A stretch of DNA of 32,280 nucleotides from Betaproteobacteria bacterium (lineage in GTDB: Bacteria; Pseudomonadota; Gammaproteobacteria; Burkholderiales; SG8-39): assembly GCA_009693335.1 (NCBI GenBank), contig SHXK01000013.1:1-32280 (forward strand), read 5' to 3'. Positions 1 to 8,951 of the stretch are shown piece by piece (positions within the stretch are counted from its first letter, which is position 1; the number at the start of each line of letters is the position of its first letter). The notes under the pieces were generated by a model, which saw only the letters and a program-made list of their open reading frames with translations, did not search any database and was not told the origin of the DNA. The position numbers were made by a program, and so were the translations under genes.

Positions 1-537
1 GCGCCGGCATGGAAATGGGAAGTGAATGTCATCACCTCGAAAGACGTGAACGCCTGGTGCATGGCGGGCGGCAAAATTGCCTTCTATACCGGGCTGATCG
101 AGCGCTTGCAGGCGAGCGACGATGAAATCGCGGCGGTGATGGGGCATGAGATTGCGCACGCGCTGCGCGAGCATGGCCGCGAGCGGGCGTCGCAAGCGAT
201 GGCGCAAAGTATCGGCATCACGGTGCTCGGTGCGGCGCTCGGCATCAAGGGCGGTGCGCAGGACCTGACGCAGACGGTTCTGGATCTGACCTTCAACCTG
301 CCCAACTCGCGCACCGACGAAGTCGAGGCGGATCGTATCGGCGTCGAGCTCGCCGCGCGCGGCGGTTTCGATCCACGCGCTGCGGTGACGTTGTGGGAGA
401 AAATGAGCAAAACTGGCGCTGCGCAAGGCCCCAATTTCCTTTCCACGCACCCTTCTCACGCGAGCCGTATCAGCGACCTTAAGGGCTATGCGGAGAAGGT
501 CATGCCGCTATACGAGGTGGCGCGCGCAAAACACTGA
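1..537 (+). CDS. M48 family zinc metallopeptidase (5' end outside window)
   Basis: This is the C-terminal part of a zinc-dependent endopeptidase of family M48, LoiP/BepA-like, which in Gram-negatives is usually an envelope-anchored protein quality-control protease. The frame is open from base 1. The residues just before the first possible start (GTG at 22) already match the family motif around 'WEVNVI..KDVNAWCMAGGK', so the true start and any lipoprotein signal lie upstream of the window. The HEIAH zinc site is at visible residues 49-53 (bases 145-159), followed by the conserved DEVEADRIG segment that supplies the third ligand (about bases 316-342) and the typical 'FLSTHPSHASRI' segment near the end. 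It lies 54 bases before leuC on the same strand. Family assignment is secure; the specific member is not. Confidence 0.9.
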   Translation, partial: APAWKWEVNVITSKDVNAWCMAGGKIAFYTGLIERLQASDDEIAAVMGHEIAHALREHGRERASQAMAQSIGITVLGAALGIKGGAQDLTQTVLDLTFNLPNSRTDEVEADRIGVELAARGGFDPRAAVTLWEKMSKTGAAQGPNFLSTHPSHASRISDLKGYAEKVMPLYEVARAKH

Positions 538-591
538 TTTATTGTGGGACAATCCGGTTTTCCACAGAGACTAAAGCAGGCGTAATCGCAC

Positions 592-2007
592 ATGGGCCGC
601 ACCCTTTACGACAAGCTCTGGGACAGCCACGTGGTGCATGCGGAGGCCGACGGCACCGCGCTGCTTTACATCGATCGGCATTTGGTCCACGAAGTCACCA
701 GTCCGCAGGCTTTCGAAGGGCTGAAGCTCGCGGGCCGCAAACCCTGGCGCATTGGCTCGGTGGTGGCGACTGCCGACCACAATACGCCGACTACCGGTTG
801 GGAGCGCGGTCTCGCTGGCATCGAGGATCCGATATCGCGCCTGCAGGTCGATACGCTGACCGCCAACATCAAGGAGTACGGCGCCAAAGCGTATTTTCCG
901 TTTCTCGACAAGCGCCAGGGCATCGTGCATGTCATCGGGCCCGAGCAAGGCGCGACGCTGCCCGGCATGACGGTGGTGTGTGGTGATTCGCATACCAGCA
1001 CGCACGGCGCCTTTGGTTGTCTCGCGCACGGCATTGGCACCTCGGAAGTCGAGCATGTACTCGCCACGCAATGCCTAGTGACGAAGAAAATGAAGAACAT
1101 GCGCGTGAGCGTTGCAGGACAGCTCGGGCGCGGCGTCACCGCGAAAGACGTGGCGCTCGCCATCATCGGCCGCATTGGTACCGCAGGCGGCACTGGTTGC
1201 GCGGTTGAATTCACGGGCAGCGCGATCCGCGCGCTGTCCATGGAAGGCCGCATGACCTTGTGCAACATGGCGATCGAGGCGGGCGCGCGCGCCGGCATGG
1301 TGGCGGTGGACGACACCACCATCCAGTATCTCCAGGGGCGTCCTTTTTCACCCGTTGCTTCGGAATGGGATCAGGCCGTGGCGACCTGGAAAATGCTGCT
1401 GAGCGACGCAGACGCGAAGTTCGACCACGAAATTAAGCTCGAGGGGCAGGACATTGCGCCGCAGGTGACCTGGGGAACATCGCCGGAAATGGTGGTGTCG
1501 GTAGAGGCTGGGGTACCCGATCCGGAAAAGGAGAAAGATCCGGTCAAGCGCGAGGGCATGGAGCGCGCTCTGGCCTACATGGGACTCAAGCCGCGTACGC
1601 CGATCCAGGAAATCCTGCTCGACAAGGTATTCATCGGTTCCTGCACCAACTCGCGGATCGAGGATCTGCGCGCCGCGGCCGCAGTGGCCAAAGGCAAGCG
1701 CGTCGCTGCGAACATCAAGGTGGCGATGGTGGTGCCGGGTTCGGGTCTGGTGAAGGCGCAGGCCGAGAAGGAAGGTCTCGATCGGATATTCCGTGAATCC
1801 GGCTTCGAATGGCGCGAACCAGGCTGCTCGATGTGCCTGGCCATGAATGCCGACCGCCTGGAGCCGGGGGAGCGTTGCGCGTCCACCTCGAACCGAAATT
1901 TCGAAGGGCGACAGGGCGCCGGTGGACGCACGCACTTGGTGAGTCCGGCAATGGCGGCTGCGGCGGCCATCGCCGGGCATTTTGTTGACGTGCGGGCCTG
2001 GCGCTGA
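592..2007 (+). CDS. leuC: 3-isopropylmalate dehydratase large subunit
   Basis: With LeuD it isomerises 2-isopropylmalate to 3-isopropylmalate in cytoplasmic leucine synthesis. The 471-residue length is normal for the family. Aconitase-type signatures are present: '[15 protein letters not shown]', '[14 protein letters not shown]' carrying Cys351, and '[11 protein letters not shown]' carrying Cys412 and Cys415. These three cysteines ligate the 4Fe-4S cluster. The ATG start gives the standard N-terminus '[15 protein letters not shown]'; a weak CAGG at 577-580 is its only Shine-Dalgarno candidate. The leader has no run of leucine codons, so a classic leu attenuator is not visible. leuD follows after two bases. 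Confidence 0.97.
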   Translation: MGRTLYDKLWDSHVVHAEADGTALLYIDRHLVHEVTSPQAFEGLKLAGRKPWRIGSVVATADHNTPTTGWERGLAGIEDPISRLQVDTLTANIKEYGAKAYFPFLDKRQGIVHVIGPEQGATLPGMTVVCGDSHTSTHGAFGCLAHGIGTSEVEHVLATQCLVTKKMKNMRVSVAGQLGRGVTAKDVALAIIGRIGTAGGTGCAVEFTGSAIRALSMEGRMTLCNMAIEAGARAGMVAVDDTTIQYLQGRPFSPVASEWDQAVATWKMLLSDADAKFDHEIKLEGQDIAPQVTWGTSPEMVVSVEAGVPDPEKEKDPVKREGMERALAYMGLKPRTPIQEILLDKVFIGSCTNSRIEDLRAAAAVAKGKRVAANIKVAMVVPGSGLVKAQAEKEGLDRIFRESGFEWREPGCSMCLAMNADRLEPGERCASTSNRNFEGRQGAGGRTHLVSPAMAAAAAIAGHFVDVRAWR

Positions 2008-2009
2008 GC

Positions 2010-2648
2010 ATGGAAAAATTCACCGTACTGAACGCTCTGGTGGCGCCGCTCGACCGCGCCAACGTGGATACCGACGCGATCATCCCGAAGCAGTTCCTTA
2101 AATCCATCAAGCGCAGCGGTTATGGTCCGAACCTGTTCGATGCTTGGCGTTACCTCGACATCGGTCAGCCCGGGATGAACGACGCCAAGCGCCCCCTCAA
2201 TCCGGATTTCATCCTCAACCAGTCCCGCTACCAGGGCGCAGAGATTCTGCTGGTGCGCAAGAACTTCGGCTGCGGCAGCTCGCGCGAGCACGCGCCCTGG
2301 GCCCTGCAGCAGTACGGCTTCAAGTGCGTCATCGGGCCGTCTTACGGAGATATCTTTTTCAATAACAGTTTCAAGAACGGTTTCCTGCCGGTGGTGCTCT
2401 CCGAAGCCGAGGTGGACGGCCTGTTCTACGACTGCGCGCTGCCGGGATTTCGCCTCGTCGTTGATCTCGAGCGGCAGACGGTTGCCACCACCGACGGCTC
2501 GAAGTCGTACAAATTCGACATCGACGCCTCGCGCCGCAATTCGCTGCTGAACGGCCTGGACGAGATCGATCTGACACTGCGCCACGCCGACGAAATCCGT
2601 GCCTTTGAGGCGCGCCGGCGCGAGCAGTTGCCCTGGCTGTTCCGGTAA
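2010..2648 (+). CDS. leuD: 3-isopropylmalate dehydratase small subunit
   Basis: This is the swivel-domain partner of LeuC. Its 212 residues are the usual length for the proteobacterial form. The N-terminus '[20 protein letters not shown]' followed by '[13 protein letters not shown]' is typical, and the conserved '[15 protein letters not shown]' segment begins at residue 85. The gene starts two bases after the leuC stop, so translation is very likely coupled and the subunits made in stoichiometric amounts. leuB follows after five bases. No anomalies were seen. Confidence 0.97.
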   Translation: MEKFTVLNALVAPLDRANVDTDAIIPKQFLKSIKRSGYGPNLFDAWRYLDIGQPGMNDAKRPLNPDFILNQSRYQGAEILLVRKNFGCGSSREHAPWALQQYGFKCVIGPSYGDIFFNNSFKNGFLPVVLSEAEVDGLFYDCALPGFRLVVDLERQTVATTDGSKSYKFDIDASRRNSLLNGLDEIDLTLRHADEIRAFEARRREQLPWLFR

Positions 2649-2653
2649 AGCCG

Positions 2654-3721
2654 ATGAAAATCGCGGTGTTGCCAGGCGATGGCATTGGCAAAGAAATCGT
2701 TGCCGAAACCCTCCGGGTGCTTGGGCGGCTCGAGCTGAAATTAGAGTTCGAGGAGGCCCCGGTCGGCGGCGCCGGCTACGAGGCTGCGGGCTATCCGCTG
2801 CCTGAGAAAACTCTCGCCTTGGCACGCCAGGCCGACGCCATCCTGTTCGGTGCGGTGGGCGATCCACGCTACGACGCGCTGGAATCATCCAAGCGCCCAG
2901 AGCAGGCCATCCTCGGTCTCAGGAAAGCGCTCGCACTGTTCGCCAATCTGCGGCCGGCGCAGGTCTACGAGGAGCTGGCGGAGGCATCCGCTCTTAGGCC
3001 CGAAGTGGTGGCTGGCCTCGACATCCTGATCGTGCGCGAGCTGACCGGGGATATTTATTTTGGCGAGCCCAAAGGTATCCGACAGCATCCGGCGGGCGGC
3101 CGCGAAGGCTTCGACACCATGCGCTACAGCGAAGCCGAGATCCGCAGGATCGCGCATGTTGCGTTCAAAGCCGCGCGCTCGCGGGGAAAAAGTGGTGGCC
3201 CACGGGTCTGTTCGGTGGACAAGGCCAACGTGCTTGAGACCTCGCGGCTGTGGCGTGAAGTCGTGGCAGCGGAAGCGAAGAGCTATCCCGACATCACCCT
3301 ATCCCACATGTACGTGGACAACTGCGCCATGCAGTTGGTGCGCAATCCAAGGCAGTTTGACGTCATCGTCACCGGCAACCTGTTCGGCGACATTCTTTCA
3401 GACGAAGCATCGATGCTTACCGGGTCGATCGGCATGCTGCCTTCGGCTTCACTGGATGCGAATGGCAAGGGTTTGTACGAACCGATCCACGGTTCGGCGC
3501 CTGACATTGCCGGCAAGGGCGTGGCCAATCCGCTTGCCACCATCCTGTCGGCGGCGTTGATGCTGCGCTATTCACTGAATCAGGGCGTGGCGGCCGAGCG
3601 CCTGGAGCGTGCGGTGAAGTTGACGCTGCGCGACGGCTACCGCACCGCGGACATATATACTGCGGGCACGAGGAAGGTAGGCACCGCCGAGATGGCGAGC
3701 GCGGTTGCGGAACGCTTGTGA
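2654..3721 (+). CDS. leuB: 3-isopropylmalate dehydrogenase
   Basis: It catalyses NAD-dependent oxidative decarboxylation of 3-isopropylmalate, the third step of the leucine branch. The protein has 355 residues, normal for the family. The start '[16 protein letters not shown]', the substrate segment '[14 protein letters not shown]', and the family signature '[20 protein letters not shown]' from residue 242, containing the metal-binding aspartates, are all present. The C-terminus ends in '[13 protein letters not shown]'. It sits in the leuCDB block and is followed nine bases later by asd, an order common in beta- and gammaproteobacteria. Confidence 0.97.
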   Translation: MKIAVLPGDGIGKEIVAETLRVLGRLELKLEFEEAPVGGAGYEAAGYPLPEKTLALARQADAILFGAVGDPRYDALESSKRPEQAILGLRKALALFANLRPAQVYEELAEASALRPEVVAGLDILIVRELTGDIYFGEPKGIRQHPAGGREGFDTMRYSEAEIRRIAHVAFKAARSRGKSGGPRVCSVDKANVLETSRLWREVVAAEAKSYPDITLSHMYVDNCAMQLVRNPRQFDVIVTGNLFGDILSDEASMLTGSIGMLPSASLDANGKGLYEPIHGSAPDIAGKGVANPLATILSAALMLRYSLNQGVAAERLERAVKLTLRDGYRTADIYTAGTRKVGTAEMASAVAERL

Positions 3722-3736
3722 GTCGAGGAAGTGCGC

Positions 3737-4858
3737 ATGTTAAGAATCGGGATTGTCGGTTGGCGGGGCATGGTGGGTTCGGTACTCGTGCAGCGGATGC
3801 GCGAGGAAAAGGATTTCGACCATCTCGACCCCGTGTTCTTCTCCACCACACAGGCGGGCGGCAAAGCCCCTGACATCGGCAAGGACGCGCCGCTGGTCGC
3901 GGACGCGATGGACCTCGAGGCGCTGCGCCAGCTCCCCGTGATCATTTCCTGTCAGGGCGGCGAGTACACCAACCACATACACCCGAAGCTGCGTGCGGCC
4001 GGATGGCAAGGCCACTGGATCGACGCCGCCAGCGCGCTGCGCATGAAGGACGATGCGGTGATCATCCTCGATCCGGTCAACTTGCCGGAAATAAAGAATG
4101 GCCTGACTCGCGGCGCAAGGGATTACATCGGCGGCAACTGCACGGTGAGCCTGATGCTTATGGGCCTGGCCGGGCTGCTGCAGCACGACCTGGTGGAGTG
4201 GATGACCTGCATGACCTATCAAGCGGCCTCGGGTGCCGGCGCGGCGAGCATGCGCGAGCTGGTGCAGCAAATGGGCCACCTGGGTGAGCTTGCCAAACCC
4301 GCTATCGACGATCCGGCTGCGACGGCACTGGATATCGACCGGCGCGTTACCGCAGCGCTGCGCAACGACGCGATGCCCAAAGCACAGCTCGGCTACCCGT
4401 TGGCGGCGAGTCTGCTGCCCTGGATCGATCAGGACTTGGGCCAAGGCCAGAGCCGCGAAGAATGGAAGGCGCAGGCCGAAGGCAACAAGATCCTCGGTCG
4501 CAGCGAACGGCCGATCCCGATCGACGGCATCTGTGTGCGCGTTGGGGCGATGCGCTGCCACAGCCAGGCGCTGACGATCAAGCTGAAAAAAAATGTTCCG
4601 CTGGGGGAAATCGAGGGCATGCTCGCCGCGGCGCACGATTGGGTAAAAGTGATTCCCAATCGGCGCGAGGAATCTCTGGCGGAACTTACTCCGGCCAGCG
4701 TCACTGGCAAGCTTTCAGTGCCGATCGGACGGCTGCGGAAAATGCCGATGGGCGGGGAGTATCTCGCCGCCTTTACCGTGGGCGACCAGTTGTTGTGGGG
4801 CGCAGCGGAGCCGCTGCGACGGATGGTGCGGATTTTGCTCGATTTGGGGGTGCATTAG
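3737..4858 (+). CDS. asd: Aspartate-semialdehyde dehydrogenase
   Basis: It reduces aspartyl phosphate to aspartate semialdehyde with NADPH, feeding lysine/diaminopimelate, threonine and methionine. I chose the ATG at 3737 (373 residues, '[17 protein letters not shown]') over the in-frame GTG at 3731, because GAGGAA at 3725-3730 is a good ribosome site for the ATG but would abut the GTG. The nucleotide-binding 'GWRGMVGS' is at the N-terminus. The catalytic cysteine is Cys135 in 'GGNCTVSLM', and the catalytic histidine is about residue 275 in '[11 protein letters not shown]'; both match the E. coli-type enzyme. A run of eight A bases lies within Lys-Lys-Asn codons near 4586-4593. It is the last gene before a 105-base gap. 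Confidence 0.96.
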   Translation: MLRIGIVGWRGMVGSVLVQRMREEKDFDHLDPVFFSTTQAGGKAPDIGKDAPLVADAMDLEALRQLPVIISCQGGEYTNHIHPKLRAAGWQGHWIDAASALRMKDDAVIILDPVNLPEIKNGLTRGARDYIGGNCTVSLMLMGLAGLLQHDLVEWMTCMTYQAASGAGAASMRELVQQMGHLGELAKPAIDDPAATALDIDRRVTAALRNDAMPKAQLGYPLAASLLPWIDQDLGQGQSREEWKAQAEGNKILGRSERPIPIDGICVRVGAMRCHSQALTIKLKKNVPLGEIEGMLAAAHDWVKVIPNRREESLAELTPASVTGKLSVPIGRLRKMPMGGEYLAAFTVGDQLLWGAAEPLRRMVRILLDLGVH

Positions 4859-4889
4859 GGGCCGGGAGGCAGTGCGGCGAGGAATTTTC

Positions 4890-4908
4890 CTTGAGAAGAC
4901 CTCTTAAG
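4890..4908 (+). other. Small inverted repeat in the asd-fimV gap
   Basis: CTTGAGA (4890-4896) can pair with TCTTAAG (4902-4908), with one G-U pair and a five-base loop. No T tract follows, so it does not look like an intrinsic terminator. It lies directly upstream of the weak promoter candidate at 4909-4937. Confidence 0.2.
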
Positions 4909-4937
4909 TTGCAGGGCTAACGTCATGATGTTATGGT
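4909..4937 (+). promoter_or_regulatory. Weak sigma-70-like promoter candidate for fimV
   Basis: TTGCAG (4909-4914) and TATGGT (4932-4937) are separated by 17 bases, in the 105-base gap before fimV. The -35 matches only three of six consensus positions and the -10 four, so this is only a candidate. The gap and the change of function support a separate promoter somewhere here. Confidence 0.25.
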
Positions 4938-4984
4938 AGTCAGTCCCGGAAGAACGGCTCAGGGTGCGCTCAGTGGGTAACTCA

Positions 4985-7435
4985 ATGGGTAAAGCAGTCA
5001 CCGGTATCCGTATTGCCTTGGCGGTATTGCTTTGTGCGCCGCTGCTGGCCTATCCGGCTGGGCTTGGCAAGCTGACGGTCAACTCCGCCCTGGGCCAGCC
5101 GCTCAATGCCGAAATCGAGATCGTCTCCTTGCAGACCGGTGAGGAAGACGCGCTAACCGCACGCCTCGGCTCGCTGGAGGCATTCCGCCAGGCCGGCATC
5201 GAGCTCAGTCCGGCGCTGGTCGGCCTCCAGTTAGCGATCGACAAGCGCGGCAATCGGCCGCTCATCCGCCTGACCACCTCGCAGCCGGTCAATGAGCCTT
5301 TCCTCGATGTCCTGATCGAATTGCAATGGGCGACCGGGCGCCTGGTGCGGGAATACACCTTCCTGCTCGATCCGCCGGAATACCGGGGACCGCGCCCGCT
5401 CGCTGCCGCCCCTGCCGTGGCGCCTGCCGCGAAGCCGGTTCCAGCCCCGGCTGCGGCCAAGCCCGCGCCGCGGGCCGAAGCCCGTCCCATTCCTGCAGCT
5501 CCGGCGGTTGCTGGCGCCAGGCAGGAAACAGTGAAGAAAGGCGATACCTTGGGCGCCATCGCGCGCAAGCATAAACCTGATAGCGTGACGTTCAACCAGA
5601 TGTTGATCGCGTTGTATCGCGCTAACCAGGACGCATTCATCCACGAAAACCTAAACCTGGTCAGGGTGGGGCGCATCCTGAATGTGCCGGATCGTGAGGC
5701 GATCGCTGCGGTTAATCCGGCACAAGCCAACCAGCTGGTGCAGTCGCAGATGGCGGATTTTGCCGAGTACAAACGCAAACTTGGCGCTGCAGTTGCGGCG
5801 GCGCCTGCGGCGCCAGTGCGCGAGCGTGAAGTTAGCGGACGCATCACGGCGCGACCCCAAGCGTCCACGCCGGTCGACCAGAAAGACCAGCTAAAACTTT
5901 CCAAGGCGGATCCGGCAAAGCCTGGCGCCCCGTCCTCGCGTGCGGCGCGCGAGGACGACCAGGTGGCTCGCGAGCGCAGCCTGAAGGAATCGCAAGCGCG
6001 CGTTGGCGACCTGGAAAAGAATGTCACCGATCTGCAAAAGCTGCTGGAGTTGAAGAACCAGCAACTGGCGGAACTCGAGAAAAAGGCGGTCGCAAAACCT
6101 GCGGCACCTGCGATAGCCCCTGCGACAGCCCCTACTGCCAAACCTGAGCCTGAGGCGCCGAAGCCGACCCCTGAAGTGCCCAAGGAAGCCGCCAAGCCTG
6201 CGCCGAAAGTGGTCGCGGAAGCCCTGAAGGTCAAGCCCAAAGCGGCGCCGGCCAAGGCACCTGCGCCGGAGAAGAGTTTCATCGAGGAATTCGTCGAGGA
6301 TCCGATCTCAATCGGCGGACTGGGCGCGGTCGTGCCGCTGCTGGCCCTCTACGGCGCGTGGGCCTGGCGCCGCAAGAAGGTCGCGCCACCGACCCAGTTC
6401 CAGGACAGTGTGGTCAGTGCAGACCGCGCGCCGGACACCTCTTCAGCCTTCGACAGCGCAGCGGTCACGCAGGTCTCTGATACGCTACCGTCGGAGGCTG
6501 CGGCTTCGTCTGAAGTTGCGGTCAGCGGTGGCAGTGGTGCCGTCGCGCATAGCGACGAAGTCGATCCGATCGCCGAAGCCGATGTGTACATGGCCTATGG
6601 CCGTGATGCCCAGGCGGAAGAGATACTCAAGGAAGCGCTAGCCAAGGATCCGAACCGTATCGCGGCGCAGGTGAAGCTGCTCGAGATCTATGCCAACCGC
6701 AAGGACAGCAAGTCCTTCGAGCAGGTCGCGCTCAAGGTAAAAGGTCTTGCCGGTGGCGCCAGCCCGGAGTGGGCAAAGGCGATGGCGCTCGGCCATTCGA
6801 TAGACCCAGACAACGGTCTGTATGGCAGTGGCGGCGCCGCCGAGATGGTAGCGGTAGCGGTCGCGGTTGCGTCTGCGGCGCCGACGCTCGATTTCGACAT
6901 CGGCGGCGGAGATTTCCCGGCTGGTGGAGCGGTAGCCAAGGTGGATTTGGCAGAACTTGACTTCGATATTGGTGGCGCGACCCCCGTAGCGACGTCCAAG
7001 AGCGACTTCGCGTCTGATGACGCCCTGATCATCGAGAGCAAAGAGGCGCAGGGTTCCACCGGCGGAGGGCTCGATTTCGATCTTGGCGACAGCGATATGC
7101 CTGCGGCGCCGGTGAAGATGGCGGATCCGGATGCGACGATCACCATGGATTTCGACCTGAATATCGATCTCGACGGCGCCAAGACCGAGAAACCCGCGGA
7201 TGCGCCGTTAGACCTGGGCGGACTGAGCTTCGATCTGGGCGCCCCGGGCGGCGATGCGTCACCGGCTGGCGTCGATACGAAGTGGCAGGAAGTTGCCACC
7301 AAGCTCGATCTCGCCAAGGCATACCAGGAGATGGGTGACAAAGATGGGGCGCGGGAGTTGCTGAACGAGGTCGTGAAGGAGGGCGACGCGGCGCAGCAGG
7401 GCCAGGCGCAGCAGATGTTGTCCAACCTGGGTTAA
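4985..7435 (+). CDS. fimV: FimV-family polar peptidoglycan-binding protein
   Basis: FimV/HubP proteins sit at the cell pole, bind peptidoglycan and organise type IV pili and other polar machinery. The N-terminus is a signal peptide (hydrophobic core 'IALAVLLCAPLLAYPA') followed by the FimV hallmark 'GLGKLTVNSALGQPLNAEIE'. A LysM domain lies at about 5518-5700. Next come an Ala/Pro/Lys-rich and coiled-coil stretch and one membrane segment ('GGLGAVVPLLALYGAWAW', about 6313-6370). The cytoplasmic part has a TPR-like block (about 6562-6760), an acidic region with repeated 'DFDIGG/DFDLG' motifs, and the C-terminal FimV motif from about 7276. I use the ATG at 4985 (816 residues); in-frame GTG codons at 4964 and 4973 are alternatives. 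Position between asd and truA is typical. Confidence 0.93.
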   Translation: MGKAVTGIRIALAVLLCAPLLAYPAGLGKLTVNSALGQPLNAEIEIVSLQTGEEDALTARLGSLEAFRQAGIELSPALVGLQLAIDKRGNRPLIRLTTSQPVNEPFLDVLIELQWATGRLVREYTFLLDPPEYRGPRPLAAAPAVAPAAKPVPAPAAAKPAPRAEARPIPAAPAVAGARQETVKKGDTLGAIARKHKPDSVTFNQMLIALYRANQDAFIHENLNLVRVGRILNVPDREAIAAVNPAQANQLVQSQMADFAEYKRKLGAAVAAAPAAPVREREVSGRITARPQASTPVDQKDQLKLSKADPAKPGAPSSRAAREDDQVARERSLKESQARVGDLEKNVTDLQKLLELKNQQLAELEKKAVAKPAAPAIAPATAPTAKPEPEAPKPTPEVPKEAAKPAPKVVAEALKVKPKAAPAKAPAPEKSFIEEFVEDPISIGGLGAVVPLLALYGAWAWRRKKVAPPTQFQDSVVSADRAPDTSSAFDSAAVTQVSDTLPSEAAASSEVAVSGGSGAVAHSDEVDPIAEADVYMAYGRDAQAEEILKEALAKDPNRIAAQVKLLEIYANRKDSKSFEQVALKVKGLAGGASPEWAKAMALGHSIDPDNGLYGSGGAAEMVAVAVAVASAAPTLDFDIGGGDFPAGGAVAKVDLAELDFDIGGATPVATSKSDFASDDALIIESKEAQGSTGGGLDFDLGDSDMPAAPVKMADPDATITMDFDLNIDLDGAKTEKPADAPLDLGGLSFDLGAPGGDASPAGVDTKWQEVATKLDLAKAYQEMGDKDGARELLNEVVKEGDAAQQGQAQQMLSNLG
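6887..7246 (+). repeat. Degenerate acidic DFD repeats inside fimV
   Basis: Five short units of the form [LM]-[DS]-F-D-[IL] begin at about 6887, 6956, 7070, 7145 and 7223. They are spaced 69-114 bases apart in an otherwise low-complexity acidic region of the cytoplasmic part of FimV. They may be short linear binding motifs. They are imperfect at DNA level, so this is a protein repeat rather than a DNA repeat. Confidence 0.6.
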
Positions 7436-7486
7436 GCAGCGCACGGTATAGCGGACCAAAAAGCAGGATTGCGAATCAGGCTGACT

Positions 7487-7518
7487 AGGCCGCGGCGCGC
7501 AAGCGACTGCGGCTTTTT
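7487..7518 (+). terminator. Intrinsic terminator-like hairpin after fimV
   Basis: AGGCCGC (7487-7493) pairs with GCGGCTT (7509-7515); the core GCCGC/GCGGC is perfect. Inside the loop CGC-GCAA-GCG (7496-7505) can form a small GCAA-capped stem. Five T bases follow the core stem at 7514-7518. The structure ends three bases before the truA start codon. It would end fimV transcripts or attenuate transcription into truA-trp. Confidence 0.45.
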
Positions 7519-7521
7519 ATT

Positions 7522-8334
7522 ATGGCGACGAGAATCGCACTGGGCATAGAGTATGACGGTAGCCGTTTCCTGGGCTGGCAGACACAGCCGGGCGGCGGCA
7601 CGGTGCAGGACGCGCTGCAGGCGGCGCTCTCGGGCATCGCAAACGAGGCCGTGAGCGTGATCTGCGCCGGCCGTACCGACCGCGGTGTGCATGGGCGGGG
7701 GCAAGTGGTTCACTTCGATACCACCGTAGAGCGCCCGGACTCCGCGTGGGTGCGTGGCGTGAATGCGCTGCTGCCCGAAGCGGTCGCGGTGCTGTGGTCG
7801 CGGCGCGTGGCGCCCGATTTTCATGCCCGCTATTGCGCTCTGTCGCGGACCTACCGCTATGTCCTGCTGAACCGACCGGTACGGCCGGCGCTGACGGCGC
7901 GCTATGTCGGATGGCAGCACGCGCCGCTGGAGGTTGCGCCGATGCGCGTAGCGGCACGGCAATTGCTAGGGGAGCAAGATTTCTCCGCATTTCGCGCTGC
8001 CGACTGTCAGGCGAAAAGCCCGTTGCGGACCTTGCACAGGATAGACATCGAGAGGAAGGGAGAGTGCGTCGAATTCACCCTGTGCGCCAATGCCTGGCTG
8101 CAGCACATGGTGCGTAACATCGTCGGCACTTTGGTCTATGTCGGCAAGGGCAAGCATCCGCCGCTGTGGGTGAAGCAAGTGCTGGAATCGCGCGATCGCT
8201 CGCTTGCCGCGCCCACGTTTGGCCCCGAGGGTTTGTATTTGGAAGCTGTGGAATATGATCTGCGCTGGGATATTCCTGCCACGGGTATTCCGGCCATCGA
8301 ACACCGAGCAAGGGCCCTGCCCGTCGAATCATGA
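7522..8334 (+). CDS. truA: tRNA pseudouridine(38-40) synthase
   Basis: It converts uridines 38-40 of the tRNA anticodon arm to pseudouridine. The protein has 270 residues, normal for the family. The N-terminus 'RIALGIEYDGSRFLGWQ' is typical, and the catalytic aspartate is Asp53 in 'GRTDRGVHGRGQVVHF'. Conserved 'FSAFRA' and 'FLxHMVRNIVG'-type segments (here 'LQHMVRNIVGTLVYVG') follow. The ATG at 7522 is the only sensible start, yet no Shine-Dalgarno precedes it: the upstream bases are the T-rich tail of a hairpin. The stop overlaps the trpF start (ATGA), so trpF is translationally coupled to it. Confidence 0.96.
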   Translation: MATRIALGIEYDGSRFLGWQTQPGGGTVQDALQAALSGIANEAVSVICAGRTDRGVHGRGQVVHFDTTVERPDSAWVRGVNALLPEAVAVLWSRRVAPDFHARYCALSRTYRYVLLNRPVRPALTARYVGWQHAPLEVAPMRVAARQLLGEQDFSAFRAADCQAKSPLRTLHRIDIERKGECVEFTLCANAWLQHMVRNIVGTLVYVGKGKHPPLWVKQVLESRDRSLAAPTFGPEGLYLEAVEYDLRWDIPATGIPAIEHRARALPVES

Positions 8335-8951
8335 GAACCCGGATCAAGATCTGCGGCATTACCCGCGTGGAGGATGCGCGCGCCGCCGCACAGGCTGGCG
8401 CCGATGCCATTGGCCTGGTGTTTTATCCGCCCAGTCCGCGCGTGCTCGGGCTCGACCAGGCGCGCAGCTTGCGGGATGCGCTGCCCCCGTTGGTGAGTAC
8501 CATAGCGTTGTTCGTGAACCCACCGGCCGAGCAGGTGCGTGCGGTGCTGGAGCGTGTGCGGCCGGCGCTGTTGCAGTTCCACGGCGAGGAAACGCCCACT
8601 TTCTGCGAGCAATTTGGGGTGCCCTATCTGAAGGCATGCCGGGTAAAGCCAGGAGTCGATTTGCTAGAATACCTGCGGCCGTTTTCCGGTGCGGCGGGGT
8701 GGTTGCTCGATAGCCACGTGGAGGAATACGGCGGCGTCGGGGAGAGCTTCGACTGGTCTCTGGTCCCTGCCGAATGCATCCGCCCGCTGGTTCTGTCCGG
8801 TGGGCTGACGCGAGACAATGTAGGGGTGGCGATCCGGCGCGTTCGTCCCTGGGCAGTAGACGTGTCCAGCGGCGTCGAATCCTCCAAGGGCATCAAAGAT
8901 GCGGCCAGGATGGCCGCTTTTATCGCCGAGGTCAGAAATGCAGATGTATGA
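8331..8951 (+). CDS. trpF: Phosphoribosylanthranilate isomerase
   Basis: It catalyses the Amadori rearrangement of phosphoribosylanthranilate in tryptophan synthesis. The protein is a 206-residue TIM barrel of normal length. The catalytic pair is visible as Cys8 in '[13 protein letters not shown]' and Asp127 in 'GWLLDSH'. The phosphate-binding end is '[11 protein letters not shown]' and '[15 protein letters not shown]'. It overlaps truA by four bases and trpB by 14. trpC, trpD and trpE are not in the window, so the pathway is split, as usual in betaproteobacteria. Confidence 0.97.
   Translation: MRTRIKICGITRVEDARAAAQAGADAIGLVFYPPSPRVLGLDQARSLRDALPPLVSTIALFVNPPAEQVRAVLERVRPALLQFHGEETPTFCEQFGVPYLKACRVKPGVDLLEYLRPFSGAAGWLLDSHVEEYGGVGESFDWSLVPAECIRPLVLSGGLTRDNVGVAIRRVRPWAVDVSSGVESSKGIKDAARMAAFIAEVRNADV

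Noticed and set aside
538-591. Leucine attenuator or terminator before leuC
   Set aside because: TGTGGGA/TTCCACA (543-549 and 560-566) can pair imperfectly, but there is no T tract and no leader peptide with leucine codons.
1575-2888. 437-codon minus-strand frame across leuC-leuD-leuB
   Set aside because: It spans three well-supported genes on the other strand and its translation has no recognisable motif; it is a GC-rich coding shadow.
5050-6282. 410-codon minus-strand frame opposite fimV
   Set aside because: Serine/alanine-rich translation mirroring the low-complexity FimV linker, with no plausible domain.
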